A stretch of DNA of 64,000 bases, from NCBI RefSeq assembly GCF_965203655.1, contig NZ_CBDBDD010000005.1, forward strand, positions 300,336 through 364,335. The letters are read 5' to 3'. Shown one piece after another: positions 24,981-33,149 of this stretch. The notes below the pieces were generated by a model, which saw nothing but the letters and a program-made list of their open reading frames with translations, did no database searches and was not told the DNA's origin. The stretch is from Poriferisodalis sp965203655. Lineage in GTDB: Bacteria; Actinomycetota; Acidimicrobiia; Acidimicrobiales; Poriferisodalaceae. Within the stretch, counting starts at the first letter, position 1, and each line of letters begins with the position of its first letter. The position numbers and the translations under genes are program-made.

Positions 24981-25583
24981 ATGAACGCATCAGCGGAAAC
25001 CGGCACCGCCACCAAGCACGAGGACGTCAACGAGACGCTCCACCGCAGCACCAGCGAGCTGGAGGCCGCACTGCCGCACATCCGCGAGGCGCCCGCGGAC
25101 GGCGGCACCATCGAGCTCATCGTCCGTCGGCCCGCCGTGGACGCCCGGGAGGTGTTGAGCGAGGCCCGCATCAGCGCCGACGAGGGCATCGAGGGCGACA
25201 CGTGGAACCAGCGAGGCTCACCGTCATCAGCCGATGGTGGACCGCATCCGGATGCCCAGATCACCATCATGAGCGCTCGTGCGGCGGCCGCCGTGATCGG
25301 TCCGGTCGAGCGCTGGCCGCTGGCGGGCGACCAGTTCTATGCGGACCTCGACATCAGCCACGAGACACTGCCCGCCGGCGCCCAATTGAGTCTCGGCGAT
25401 GCCGTCGTGGAGGTCACGGCCAAGCCGCACCGGGGCTGCGCCAAGTTCGCAGCCCGCTTCGGCCGCGACGCACTGCGGTTCGTGAACACCGGCGAAGGCC
25501 GCGACCTGCGCATGCGCGGCGTCAACTGCCGCGTTATCGAGCCTGGCACCGTCCGCGCCGGCGACCCCATCACCCGCCTCTGA
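24981..25583 (+). CDS. MOSC domain-containing protein
   Basis: 200 residues. MOSC (MOCO sulfurase C-terminal) domain: IELIVRRPAVDAREVL, DEGIEGDTWNQRG, DAQITIMSARAAAAV, AGDQFYADLDIS, and the conserved Cys in KPHRGCAKFAARFG, followed by RGVNCRVIEPGTVRAGD. Such proteins bind a sulfur-carrying Mo cofactor or act on Mo-cofactor-linked chemistry, though stand-alone members are poorly understood. It follows the oxoprolinase fusion by 63 bases on the same strand. Confidence 0.88.
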   Translation: MNASAETGTATKHEDVNETLHRSTSELEAALPHIREAPADGGTIELIVRRPAVDAREVLSEARISADEGIEGDTWNQRGSPSSADGGPHPDAQITIMSARAAAAVIGPVERWPLAGDQFYADLDISHETLPAGAQLSLGDAVVEVTAKPHRGCAKFAARFGRDALRFVNTGEGRDLRMRGVNCRVIEPGTVRAGDPITRL

Positions 25584-25644
25584 CCCGTCTCCGCATCCCT
25601 GCGTGATCATCCTTGCCTGCGCCTTGGGCCGCCGCGTGTTGTAT

Positions 25645-25665
25645 TTAGTCTAGTCACTAGACTAA
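25645..25665. promoter_or_regulatory. perfect inverted repeat, probable toxin-antitoxin operator
   Basis: TTAGTCTAG (25645-25653), TCA, CTAGACTAA (25657-25665): nine-base arms with a 3-base centre in a locally A+T-rich stretch, 49 bases ahead of the antitoxin ATG. Phd/YefM antitoxins repress their own operons through such palindromes. Confidence 0.72.
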
Positions 25666-25714
25666 GTTTATTCTCCTTGTAGCAATGAAAATAACTTGCG
25701 AAGGCTGAAACAAA

Positions 25715-25957
25715 ATGAAATCTTCATCGGTTGTGAATGTGCACGAGGCGAAGACACACCTGTCGAAGCTGCTGAGCCGGGTGGAGGCGGGCGAGGAGAT
25801 CGTGATTGCGCGGGCGGGCAAGCCGTGTGCCCGTCTCGTTCCGTATGTGCCGGCGGCGACTCGACGGATGCCAGGCAGATTCCGCGGTATCGAGGTGCCA
25901 CCAGAGTTCTTCGACCCCTTGCCCGACGATGAACTCGCTGCGTGGGAGGGTGAATGA
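25715..25957 (+). CDS. Phd/YefM-type antitoxin
   Basis: 80 residues. The N-terminal 50 have the Phd/YefM fold: VVNVHEAKTHLSKLLSRVEAG, then EEIVIARAGKPCARLVPY. The C-terminal tail, with RFRGIEVPPEFFDPLPDD, matches tails that wrap the toxin in Phd-PIN pairs. It should neutralise the toxin encoded by the overlapping gene (ATGA overlap) and repress the operon. AAGG precedes the ATG by 8 bases. Confidence 0.9.
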   Translation: MKSSSVVNVHEAKTHLSKLLSRVEAGEEIVIARAGKPCARLVPYVPAATRRMPGRFRGIEVPPEFFDPLPDDELAAWEGE

Positions 25958-26343
25958 ACGACCTCTTGCTCGACACCCATGCGCTGTTGTGGTGGTGGGC
26001 CGATCATCCATCGCTCTCACCAGTCGCCCGCGAAGCGATCTCCGATTCAGATGTCCTGGTGTTCGCTAGCGCGGTGAGCGCATGGGAGATGGCGACTAAG
26101 TCAAGAATGGGCCGACTCGGCGAATTCAGCGAGCTCGTTCCCCATTTCGGCGCATCAGTAACCGCAGACGGATTTCTGCACCTTCCCGTCATACACGAGC
26201 AGGCACTCAGGGCAGGCAGCTACGAGGCCGCGCACAAGGATCCGTTCGACCGGATGCTGGCGGCGCAGGCCGAGATCGGGTCCTTGACGCTTGTCACGAG
26301 GGACCCCGCATTTGAGGAGTTTCCCGTCGCCACGCTCTGGTGA
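25954..26343 (+). CDS. PIN-domain toxin (VapC-type ribonuclease)
   Basis: 129 residues. PIN-domain acidic residues are in LLDTHALLWWWADHP, SAVSAWEMATKSRMGRL (Glu), KDPFDRMLAAQA (Asp) and LVTRDPAFEEF (Asp), the set that binds Mg2+ for RNA cleavage. The protein belongs to the Phd-partnered type of short PIN proteins. Overlaps the antitoxin gene by 4 bases, so the pair is co-translated. All expected acidic positions are present, so it looks active. Confidence 0.9.
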   Translation: MNDLLLDTHALLWWWADHPSLSPVAREAISDSDVLVFASAVSAWEMATKSRMGRLGEFSELVPHFGASVTADGFLHLPVIHEQALRAGSYEAAHKDPFDRMLAAQAEIGSLTLVTRDPAFEEFPVATLW

Positions 26344-26375
26344 GGCGGAGAGCAGCGTCCCGGCGGCGTGGCGAA

Positions 26376-26969
26376 TCAGGCGAGCGGGGCGGTGGCGGGG
26401 ACTCCTGAGGGGCGGCTGAAGACTTCGTCGAGCAGGGGGCGGAAGTCCTCGGCGGCCAAGTTGGGGTAGTTCGGATCGAAGCAGTTCTGGTCGTAGTTCT
26501 CGCAGAAGTCCAGGCAGGCGTCATAGTGCGGCGACTCTTTGCACCGCTCGCGGGCGCCGCGGTCCCCGCCGAGGTGGTGGAAGTAGTAGTAGCCCTGAAA
26601 GAGCCCGTGATGGGCCACGATCCAATGGGTTCGCTCGTCCACGTAGGGCTGCAGGACGGCTGCCGCGGCAGCACTGTGGTTCTCCGGCGCAAACGAATCA
26701 CCGATGTCGTGCAACAGTGCCGCCACCACCATGTCTGTCGACTCGCCGCCGCGCAGCGCACGGGTGGCGCACTGCAGGGAATGGTCGTAGCGGTCGATCT
26801 GGTACCCCAGCGTGGGGCCACGCAGGTACTGCAGGATGTTGAGCAGGTTGTCGACCAGCCGGGATCGGGTATGCGCGTAGTGCCACGGCATCAAGAGCTC
26901 GTAGTCGTCGGCCGTGCCGTGTTCCATTGCAGTCCACGGCACGATGCGGCCGGCGTCCTGGCTGCTCAT
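26376..26969 (-). CDS. HD-domain protein (PhnZ-like phosphohydrolase/oxygenase group)
   Basis: 197 residues. The metal-binding pattern is YDHSLQCATRALRGG (His), LLHDIGDSFAPENH (HD pair and His), VAHHGLFQGYYY and DPNYPNLAAEDF. The spacing resembles the small HD proteins related to PhnZ, a mixed-valent di-iron oxygenase that cleaves aminohydroxyethylphosphonate, and to MIOX-like enzymes. HD phosphohydrolase activity is the alternative. No phosphonate genes lie next to it. Located 15 bases after the aminotransferase gene on the same strand, so possibly in one operon. Confidence 0.72.
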   Translation of the reverse strand: MSSQDAGRIVPWTAMEHGTADDYELLMPWHYAHTRSRLVDNLLNILQYLRGPTLGYQIDRYDHSLQCATRALRGGESTDMVVAALLHDIGDSFAPENHSAAAAAVLQPYVDERTHWIVAHHGLFQGYYYFHHLGGDRGARERCKESPHYDACLDFCENYDQNCFDPNYPNLAAEDFRPLLDEVFSRPSGVPATAPLA

Positions 26970-26984
26970 GGCGTCCCCAGTCCG

Positions 26985-28010
26985 TCAGCCCTTCACCGGC
27001 GTACGCCAGCCGAAGGGATCCGGCGCTGCGCCGACTTGGATGTCGACGAGCGCCTGGCGCAGACGCATCGTGTTGCGGCCGGGCTGCCCGTCGCCCACGG
27101 TGAGCGTCTTGCCCTCGTACAGGATCGTGCCGACGGGTGCGAGCACCGCGGCGGTTCCGGACAGGAACGCTTCGCCTCGCTCAGCCCACTCGATCAACTC
27201 CTCGGGGTCGATCGAGCGTTCCTCGACCTCGTAGCCCAGGGACGCAGCCAGCTCGATCACCGATGACCGGGTGACGCCGTGCAGGAACGACTCGTCGAGA
27301 TGGCGGGTCACGACCCGCTCGTCGTCGGCCAGGAAGAAGTTGGATGCCCCGGTCTCGGTGATGTCCCCACCGGTGGCGAACAGCATCTGGTCGATGGCCT
27401 CGTTGCCGGCCATGGCATCGAGCGTGGGCGCCAGCGCCATGGCGTAGTTGCCGCCGCACTTCACCATGCCGAACTGCGGGACGGTGCGGGGAATCTCGGT
27501 CTCCACCAGCAGGGTCAGGGGCCGGACTCCGCCCTTGAAGTAGTCGCCCACCGGGCAGTTGACGACGTAGAGCAACGCGCTGCTGGTCGGCCGGGCCGCA
27601 GCGCCGATGTCTGGCTCGGTGCCGATCAGCGTCGGGCGGATGTACAGCGAGCCGGGCGGGTCGGGCACCTCGCCTGCGTTGGCCTCGACGGCGTCCACGC
27701 ACATCTGGTGCAAGACGTCGCCGTCGATGGCTGGCAGCCGCAGCCGCAGCGCGCTGGACACCATGCGCTCCACATGACGGTCCAGCCGGAAGATCGCCAG
27801 CGACCCGTCCACCTGCCGGTGCGCCTTCAGCCCTTCGAAGATGGCGCTGCCGTAGTGCAGTACGTGTGCCGCTGGGCTGATGGTGAAATCGCCGAATGGC
27901 TCAGCTCCCCCGCCGTAGACGTACGGGCCGTGGTCGGCGCGGGCTGTGGTCATCCAGTCACAGAAGATGGTCCCGAACGGGACCGTAAACGGGTCGGGCT
28001 TGTCAGTCAC
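26985..28010 (-). CDS. ilvE: branched-chain amino-acid aminotransferase
   Basis: About 341 residues, fold-type IV PLP enzyme. GTG at 28010 with GGAG six bases upstream is preferred over the frame's earlier ATG. Motifs: VLHYGSAIFEGLKAHR, RLDRHVERM, SLYIRPTLIGTEPDIG, the PLP lysine in MVKCGGNYAMALA, GDITETGASNFF and FLSGTAAVLAPVG. It transfers the amino group between Leu/Ile/Val and 2-oxoglutarate, the last step in branched-chain synthesis or first in breakdown. The length and motifs fit actinobacterial IlvE. Confidence 0.92.
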   Translation of the reverse strand: MTDKPDPFTVPFGTIFCDWMTTARADHGPYVYGGGAEPFGDFTISPAAHVLHYGSAIFEGLKAHRQVDGSLAIFRLDRHVERMVSSALRLRLPAIDGDVLHQMCVDAVEANAGEVPDPPGSLYIRPTLIGTEPDIGAAARPTSSALLYVVNCPVGDYFKGGVRPLTLLVETEIPRTVPQFGMVKCGGNYAMALAPTLDAMAGNEAIDQMLFATGGDITETGASNFFLADDERVVTRHLDESFLHGVTRSSVIELAASLGYEVEERSIDPEELIEWAERGEAFLSGTAAVLAPVGTILYEGKTLTVGDGQPGRNTMRLRQALVDIQVGAAPDPFGWRTPVKG

Positions 28011-28157
28011 CGGCGCTCCATGGGGATGGCTTGGGCGTTGCATTCGTCCAAGACATGCGCAGCGTATCGCCGGGCCCTCTCCTCATTGGGGAGACTTTTC
28101 TGGGATTGGCTCGGGTCACTCGATCATCCCGCGCCGTCGTTGCGTACGCTGCGGCCC

Positions 28158-30272
28158 ATGACAACCCAGGAACAGAGCCAGATCACCGAGTCGGTCCGAC
28201 TCGAGCGCCGCGACGACGTGGCGCTGCTCATCGTGAACAACCCGCCCGTGAATGCTCTCAGCCACCATGTGCGGCTCGGGCTGCTCGACGGCATGGCGGC
28301 CGCTGAGGCCGGCGACGCCACCGCGATCGTGCTGATCTGCGACGGGCGCACGTTCATTGCCGGCGCGGACATCACCGAGTTCTCCCAGGCACCGCGCAAG
28401 CCCGGCATCGGCCCGCCGCAGGCCGCCATGGAGAACAGCACAAAGCCCGTCGTGGCTGCCATCCACGGCACGGCGCTGGGCGGCGGACTCGAAGTAGCGC
28501 TGTGCGCGCACTACCGGGTGGCTGTCAGCTCGGCACAGTTCGGGCTGCCCGAGGTGAAGCTGGGGCTGGTACCCGGCGCGGGCGGCACGCAGCGCCTGCC
28601 GCGCATCACCGGTCCGCAGCGTGCATTGGAGATGGTGACGAGCGGCGATCCCATCGGCTCGGCCGAAGCGCTCGAGTGCGGGCTCATCGACGAGATCGTC
28701 GGCGACACCGTGGCCGAACTCGAAGCGGGCGCTCTGGCATTCGCCCGCCGGGCCGTGGCCGAAGGGCTGCCGCTGGCCAAGGTCCGCGACCGCAACGAAC
28801 GGCTCGAGGGGTTCGGCCCCGACCAGTTCGCCGCATTCCGAGCCTCCATCGCCCGACGCACCCGCGGATTCGACGCACCCGAGCGCAATGTGCAGTGCAT
28901 CGAGGCCGCTGTTGCCTCAGGCGCCAGCGGCAACTTTGACGAAGGCATGGCATTCGAGCAGCGCCAGATCGGCGAGCTGATGGGCGGCTCGCAGGCCAAC
29001 GCTCAGCAGTATTACTTCTTCGCCGAGCGAGCGGCCCAGAAGGTACCCGACGTGCCCCGCGACACGCCGCCCGTCGACATTGCGCGGGTCGGCATCCTGG
29101 GCGCGGGCACGATGGGCGGAGGCATCGCGATGAACTTCGCCAACATCGGCATTCCCGTCACCCTCGTCGAGCGCGACGAGGCAAGCCTCGAACGGGGTCT
29201 CGGTGTGGTGCGGCGCAACTACGAGCGCACCGCCGCGCGGGGCGGCATCTCCTCCGACGACGTGCAGACCCGTATGGACCTGCTCCAGGGCTCCACCGAC
29301 ATGGGCGACTTCGCCGACTGCGACCTGATGATCGAGGCCGTCTTCGAGAACATGGCGCTCAAGAAGGACGTGTTCTCCCAGCTCGACGGCATCTGCAAGC
29401 CGGGTGCGGTGCTCGCCACCAACACCTCCGCTTTGGATGTGAACGAGATTGCCTCGGCCACATCACGGCCCGAAGCCGTCATCGGCATGCACTTCTTCTC
29501 CCCCGCCAACGTCATGCGGATGCTCGAAGTGGTGCGCGGCGATGCCACTTCGCACACGGCCATCACCACTGCCATGTCGATCGGCAAGCGCATCGGCAAG
29601 ACACCGGTGCTGTGCGGCGTCTGCTACGGCTTCATCGGCAACCGGATGCTGTTCATGCGGGGCATCGAGGCCGAGAAGATGCTGCTGGAGGGCGCCACGC
29701 CGGCCCAGATCGACAAGGTCGTGTACGGCTTCGGCTTCCCGATGGGTCCGTTTGCCATGAGCGACCTCGCCGGGCTCGACGTCGGCTGGAACGAGGACAC
29801 GTCGTCGAGCTCGACGGTGCGCGAGGTGCTGTGCGAGTCGGGCCGCCGGGGCCAGAAGAACGGCCGCGGCTACTACATCTACGACCCCGACACCCGGGCA
29901 TCGACACCCGACCCCGAGGTCGAGCAGATGATCCGCGACTTCGCCGCCGAGCGGGGAGCGGTGCTGCGGGATGTCACCGATCAGGAGATCCTCGAACGCT
30001 GCCTGTACCCGATGGTCAACGAGGGCGCCAAGATCCTCGACGAGGGCATCGCTCTGCGGGGCAGCGACGTCGACGTCACCTGGATCAACGGCTACGGCTG
30101 GCCGATGTACACCGGCGGCCCGATGTACTGGGCCGACGAGATCGGGCTCGGCGAGGTGCTGGGCCGCATCCGACACTACGACGAGACGCTGGGCGGCGAC
30201 CACTGGACGCCGAGCCCGCTGCTGGAGCGGCTGGCGGCCGAGGGCGGCTCGCTGGCCCGCCACCAGAGCTGA
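28158..30272 (+). CDS. bifunctional enoyl-CoA hydratase/3-hydroxyacyl-CoA dehydrogenase
   Basis: 704 residues from ATG 28158. The crotonase half (residues ~10-195) has TFIAGADITEF and GTALGGGLEVALCAHYR, with both catalytic-type acids in FGLPEVKLGLVPGAGGTQ. A helical linker leads to the NAD-binding half at about residue 311: VGILGAGTMGGGIAMNF, LVERDEASLERG, the catalytic His in GMHFFSPANVMRM and Glu-rich LEVVRG. The C-terminus has GFGFPMGPFAMSDLAG. It performs two successive steps of fatty-acid beta-oxidation. The single-chain architecture is that of FadJ/PFE-type multifunctional enzymes. Divergent from ilvE. Confidence 0.92.
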   Translation: MTTQEQSQITESVRLERRDDVALLIVNNPPVNALSHHVRLGLLDGMAAAEAGDATAIVLICDGRTFIAGADITEFSQAPRKPGIGPPQAAMENSTKPVVAAIHGTALGGGLEVALCAHYRVAVSSAQFGLPEVKLGLVPGAGGTQRLPRITGPQRALEMVTSGDPIGSAEALECGLIDEIVGDTVAELEAGALAFARRAVAEGLPLAKVRDRNERLEGFGPDQFAAFRASIARRTRGFDAPERNVQCIEAAVASGASGNFDEGMAFEQRQIGELMGGSQANAQQYYFFAERAAQKVPDVPRDTPPVDIARVGILGAGTMGGGIAMNFANIGIPVTLVERDEASLERGLGVVRRNYERTAARGGISSDDVQTRMDLLQGSTDMGDFADCDLMIEAVFENMALKKDVFSQLDGICKPGAVLATNTSALDVNEIASATSRPEAVIGMHFFSPANVMRMLEVVRGDATSHTAITTAMSIGKRIGKTPVLCGVCYGFIGNRMLFMRGIEAEKMLLEGATPAQIDKVVYGFGFPMGPFAMSDLAGLDVGWNEDTSSSSTVREVLCESGRRGQKNGRGYYIYDPDTRASTPDPEVEQMIRDFAAERGAVLRDVTDQEILERCLYPMVNEGAKILDEGIALRGSDVDVTWINGYGWPMYTGGPMYWADEIGLGEVLGRIRHYDETLGGDHWTPSPLLERLAAEGGSLARHQS

Positions 30273-30355
30273 CGGCAGAGCCCGGCGGCCGGCAGTGGCG
30301 GCCAGAATTGCCTGCGACCAGAATCAATGGCGGGGCTGACCGAGGGAGACATCCA

Positions 30356-31213
30356 GTGCTGACGTTCGAGCCCATTCATCCCGACTTCGGCGCCAAGGTC
30401 AGTGGCATCGATCTGTCGAAGCCGCTCGATGGCGCAGCCGTTGCAGCGCTGCATGAGGCCGTCGACACCTATTCGTTGCTGCATTTCGCGGACCAGCAGA
30501 TGTCCGACGAGGCGCAGCTGGCGCTCACCCGCAGCCTCGGCGAGCCCGAGCCGAACCATGTGGTCTTCGGCAAGACGGGAAGGGTCGAGTACTTCGGCAC
30601 GATCGGCAACGTCATCGACGCCAACACCAAGCGGGACGAATCACACCCGCTGACCCACAACCAGAAGGGCAACAACCTCTGGCACTCGGATTCGTCATTC
30701 CGGCTCGTGCCGTCGTACGTGTCGATCCTGTGCGCCTACGAAGTGCCCGGCGACGGCGGCGAGACGCTGTACGCCAGCCAGCGCGCCGCGTACGCCAGGC
30801 TCGGCCCCGAGCGCCAAGCCGAGATCGACGATCTGGTGGTGTTGCACGATTACGTGTTCAGCCGGACCAAGGTCGCCCCGGTCGATCCGAACCACGCCGC
30901 ATCACTCCCGCCGATCCCCCAGCGGCTGGTGCGCACCAACCCCGGCAACGGCTTGAAGAACTACTACGCCGGCTCGCACGCCCGGTCGATCGTCGGCTGG
31001 CACGGCATCGACAGCCGCCGGCTCATCGACGAGCTGAACGAGGCCGCCACCCGTCCCGAAGACGAGTACGCGCATCGCTGGAGCCCGGGCGACACGGTCA
31101 TCTACGACAATCGCTGCCTGCTGCACCGCGGCGCCGGCTACGACGCCGACCGCTGGCGCCGCTACATGCGCCAGACCCGCGTGCAAGGCGCCGGCCCCAC
31201 CCTCGACGAGTAG
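30356..31213 (+). CDS. TauD/TfdA-family Fe(II)/2-oxoglutarate dioxygenase
   Basis: 285 residues; GTG 30356 preceded by GGGAG. The iron facial triad is NLWHSDSSF (His and Asp) with the distal His in NRCLLHRGAGYD; the 2-oxoglutarate-binding Arg is in WRRYMRQTRV. The family hydroxylates substrates such as taurine, alkylsulfates or phenoxyacetates, coupling decarboxylation of 2-oxoglutarate. The N-terminal FGAKVSGIDLSKPLD is characteristic. The substrate is not identifiable. 83 bases after the beta-oxidation gene on the same strand. Confidence 0.88.
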   Translation: MLTFEPIHPDFGAKVSGIDLSKPLDGAAVAALHEAVDTYSLLHFADQQMSDEAQLALTRSLGEPEPNHVVFGKTGRVEYFGTIGNVIDANTKRDESHPLTHNQKGNNLWHSDSSFRLVPSYVSILCAYEVPGDGGETLYASQRAAYARLGPERQAEIDDLVVLHDYVFSRTKVAPVDPNHAASLPPIPQRLVRTNPGNGLKNYYAGSHARSIVGWHGIDSRRLIDELNEAATRPEDEYAHRWSPGDTVIYDNRCLLHRGAGYDADRWRRYMRQTRVQGAGPTLDE

Positions 31214-31235
31214 CGCCCAGCAGGACTAGACACGG

Positions 31236-31252
31236 GCAGCTCATGAAGCTGC
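31236..31252. terminator. small hairpin between convergent genes
   Basis: GCAGCT (31236-31241) and AGCTGC (31247-31252) around CATGA. It lies between the dioxygenase gene and the convergent antitoxin gene. No T-run follows. The bases just before it, CTAGACACGG, resemble the linker of the stop-codon hairpin arrays. Confidence 0.35.
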
Positions 31253-31285
31253 GCGCACTGCAAGGGGTCGAGGTTCCGAGCTGGG

Positions 31286-31573
31286 TTACGACGCAGAGAG
31301 GTATGCGTCGAGCGCGTCCCGGATGACTTGGCTCTCTGTGACGTCCTGAGCTGCGGCTTGCTCTTGGATGCGGCGCTTGTAGCTCGGCGGTGCTCGGAAC
31401 GTGTACACCTCGGCCCTCGCCTCGCCGAGACGCGGGGAGCGTCGGCGGGTCTTGCGGATTGCGGTCAGCTCGGCCGACTCAAACTCCCGGTTCTCAAAGT
31501 CGGTGGCAATCGCGTCGATCTCGTCGTCGGTCAAGCTGCTGCGCACCTTGCTGGTGTCGGTTTCGTCGCTCAT
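31286..31573 (-). CDS. ribbon-helix-helix-like antitoxin
   Basis: 95 residues from ATG 31573 (a longer frame to 31738 runs back into the toxin gene). An acidic N-terminus (LTDDEIDAIATDFENREF) is followed by a basic RKTRRRSPRLG and a C-terminal YTFRAPPSYKRRIQEQAAAQ then VTESQVIRDALDAYL, the beta-strand plus two helices expected of a MetJ/Arc DNA-binding fold. It should bind the toxin through one end and the operator palindrome at 31822-31844 through the other. Its ATG overlaps the toxin's restored stop as ATGA. Confidence 0.8.
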   Translation of the reverse strand: MSDETDTSKVRSSLTDDEIDAIATDFENREFESAELTAIRKTRRRSPRLGEARAEVYTFRAPPSYKRRIQEQAAAQDVTESQVIRDALDAYLSAS

Positions 31574-31820
31574 AGATGTTCTTTGGTGAGATAGGCACGG
31601 AATGTCGGTCGTAGCGGCATGGCGTGGATGATGAGGTCGGCGTCTTCGGCTTGCAGGTACAGAACTTCGAGCAGGTTTCCGCCCGGTCGGGTCCGATGCA
31701 GAGACTCTTGATCGGCTCATGTTCGATGTCGATGTCAAAGAAGCCCATAGCGTTGTCCCAAGCGTGACGGATCTCGTCGTCAGTCAGGCCATGGCGGTAG
31801 GCCGACTCATGGATCCACAC
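31570..31820 (-). pseudogene. frameshifted small toxin gene partnered with the RHH antitoxin
   Basis: GTG at 31820 opens WIHESAYRHGLTDDEIRHAW and GFFDIDIEHEP then IKSLCIGPDRA, after which the frame turns Cys/Pro-rich and runs out of phase into the antitoxin. Adding one base near 31678-31682 restores GNLLEVLYLQAEDADLII, HAMPLRPTFRAYLTKEHL and a stop (31570-31572) that overlaps the antitoxin ATG by ATGA. The restored ending with HAMPLRP is typical of a small toxin-like family in actinobacteria paired with RHH antitoxins. As written the length is one base short of a whole number of codons. Either the toxin is inactivated or the base is an assembly error. Confidence 0.8.
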
Positions 31821-31821
31821 T

Positions 31822-31844
31822 CCTTAAACGTAACACGTTTAAGG
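31822..31844. promoter_or_regulatory. perfect inverted repeat, probable operator of the second toxin-antitoxin module
   Basis: CCTTAAACG (31822-31830), TAACA, CGTTTAAGG (31836-31844). On the minus strand the arm proximal to the gene also contains the AAGGAG ribosome site of the toxin gene, so bound repressor would cover the promoter and start region. Confidence 0.75.
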
Positions 31845-31896
31845 AGTTCTCGGTCAAGCTCCGTGTCACCAGCCGGGATGGCTCGCGTACGTCGGG

Positions 31897-33039
31897 TCAG
31901 TTGCCGGCGGCGGCCTCGATCGTTGCTTCGGGGACGCCGGCGGCTCGGGCGCCGCCGCAGATGCTCTCCCACGTCTCGGCGGGCAGCGTGATGCCGTTGG
32001 CCACGCGGTGCTGGCGCCGCTCGTGCTCGACGTCGCCGGGCAGCTTGACGGGCTCGCCCGGATCGATCGCCGCCGCCTCGTAGAACCAATCGAGATAGTC
32101 GGCCGCAATGCCGTTGTAGCCGTCGTCAGTCTCGCCGACAGCGGCGTCCACCTGGGCCGGGTCAACGTAGACCGAGAGCATGCCGTTGGCGAAGCGAACC
32201 CGGCGCGGTCCTGCAGTGCCAGTGCCGGTGAGCGCGCCGGCCAGCAGCTCGCACATCACCGAGATGCCCGAGCCCTTGTGCTCCCCCATCGCCCGCAATG
32301 CGCCCGGCCCGTCCATGGAGTTGGGGCGCTGACCCTCCTCGAACGTGTACAGCACCCGCGGGTCGCCGGTGATCTCACCGTCGCCGGACACGAGGGCGTT
32401 GCTGGGGACGGCTGGGCCGCCATGCAGCGCCACCATGGCCTTGCCCTCGGCCACCACCGACGTGGCGAAGTCGTGGATGACGGCGCGGCGACCGGCCACG
32501 GGCGCGCCATAGGCGCACGGGTTGGTGCCCATCCGGCGGGCCTTGGCGCCGAACGGGGCCACCAGCCGGCTGTTGGCGACGTTGACGAAGTGCACCGAGA
32601 CCAGGCCTTCGGCTGCGGCCATCTCGGCGTACTCGCCGATGCGGCCGAGGTGGCCCGCGTTGCGCAGCCCCGCCACCGCAACGCCAAGTTCCTTGCATCG
32701 CTCGATGCCCAGTTCCACTGCTGCAGGACCGACCGTCTGGCCCATGCCGTACTGGCCGTCCACCAGCAACAGCGCGCCCGAGTCGATGAGCACCTTGAGC
32801 TCCTGGTCGGCGAGCTGAATGCCATTCGCCAGCAGATCCACATACAGCGCCGAGCGAATCACACCGTGGCTGTCATGGCCCGCCAGGTTGGCCCCGACGA
32901 GGCTGCGGCCGATACGCGCCGCTTCGGCATCGGAACACGCCGTATGCCGGAAGATCTCAGCGATGAACTCCGCAAGGCGTTCATGGTCGATCACCACGTC
33001 GCGGTTCGCGGCGTCATTGTTTGTGCTGGATTCGCTCAT
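31897..33039 (-). CDS. malate/L-lactate dehydrogenase family (LDH2/Ldh_2) oxidoreductase
   Basis: About 380 residues from ATG 33039. This is the non-Rossmann NAD(P)H enzyme family of ureidoglycolate, L-sulfolactate and malate/lactate dehydrogenases. Marks: GANLAGHDSHGVIRSALYV with the catalytic His, LRNAGHLGRIGEYAE, NPCAYGAPVAGR, FATSVVAEGK, MGEHKGSGISVMCELLAGALTG and VANGITLPAETWE. It reduces or oxidises a 2-hydroxy acid; which one cannot be told. Divergent from the FAD dehydrogenase gene, with 110 bases between. Confidence 0.87.
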   Translation of the reverse strand: MSESSTNNDAANRDVVIDHERLAEFIAEIFRHTACSDAEAARIGRSLVGANLAGHDSHGVIRSALYVDLLANGIQLADQELKVLIDSGALLLVDGQYGMGQTVGPAAVELGIERCKELGVAVAGLRNAGHLGRIGEYAEMAAAEGLVSVHFVNVANSRLVAPFGAKARRMGTNPCAYGAPVAGRRAVIHDFATSVVAEGKAMVALHGGPAVPSNALVSGDGEITGDPRVLYTFEEGQRPNSMDGPGALRAMGEHKGSGISVMCELLAGALTGTGTAGPRRVRFANGMLSVYVDPAQVDAAVGETDDGYNGIAADYLDWFYEAAAIDPGEPVKLPGDVEHERRQHRVANGITLPAETWESICGGARAAGVPEATIEAAAGN

Positions 33040-33149
33040 CGCCGCAGCGTACGCGGCTCCCCCGGTTCGTTTCCGCACCAGAGCACCGTGACTCGGCCGG
33101 CCGGCCTCGCTCCCGCATCGTCGGGACGCTCCACATAGGCTCGCTCGGC

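Noticed and set aside
27279..28157. Upstream extension of the hydratase/dehydrogenase fusion
   Set aside because: Antisense to ilvE, with no domain; the enzyme's own N-terminus begins at ATG 28158.
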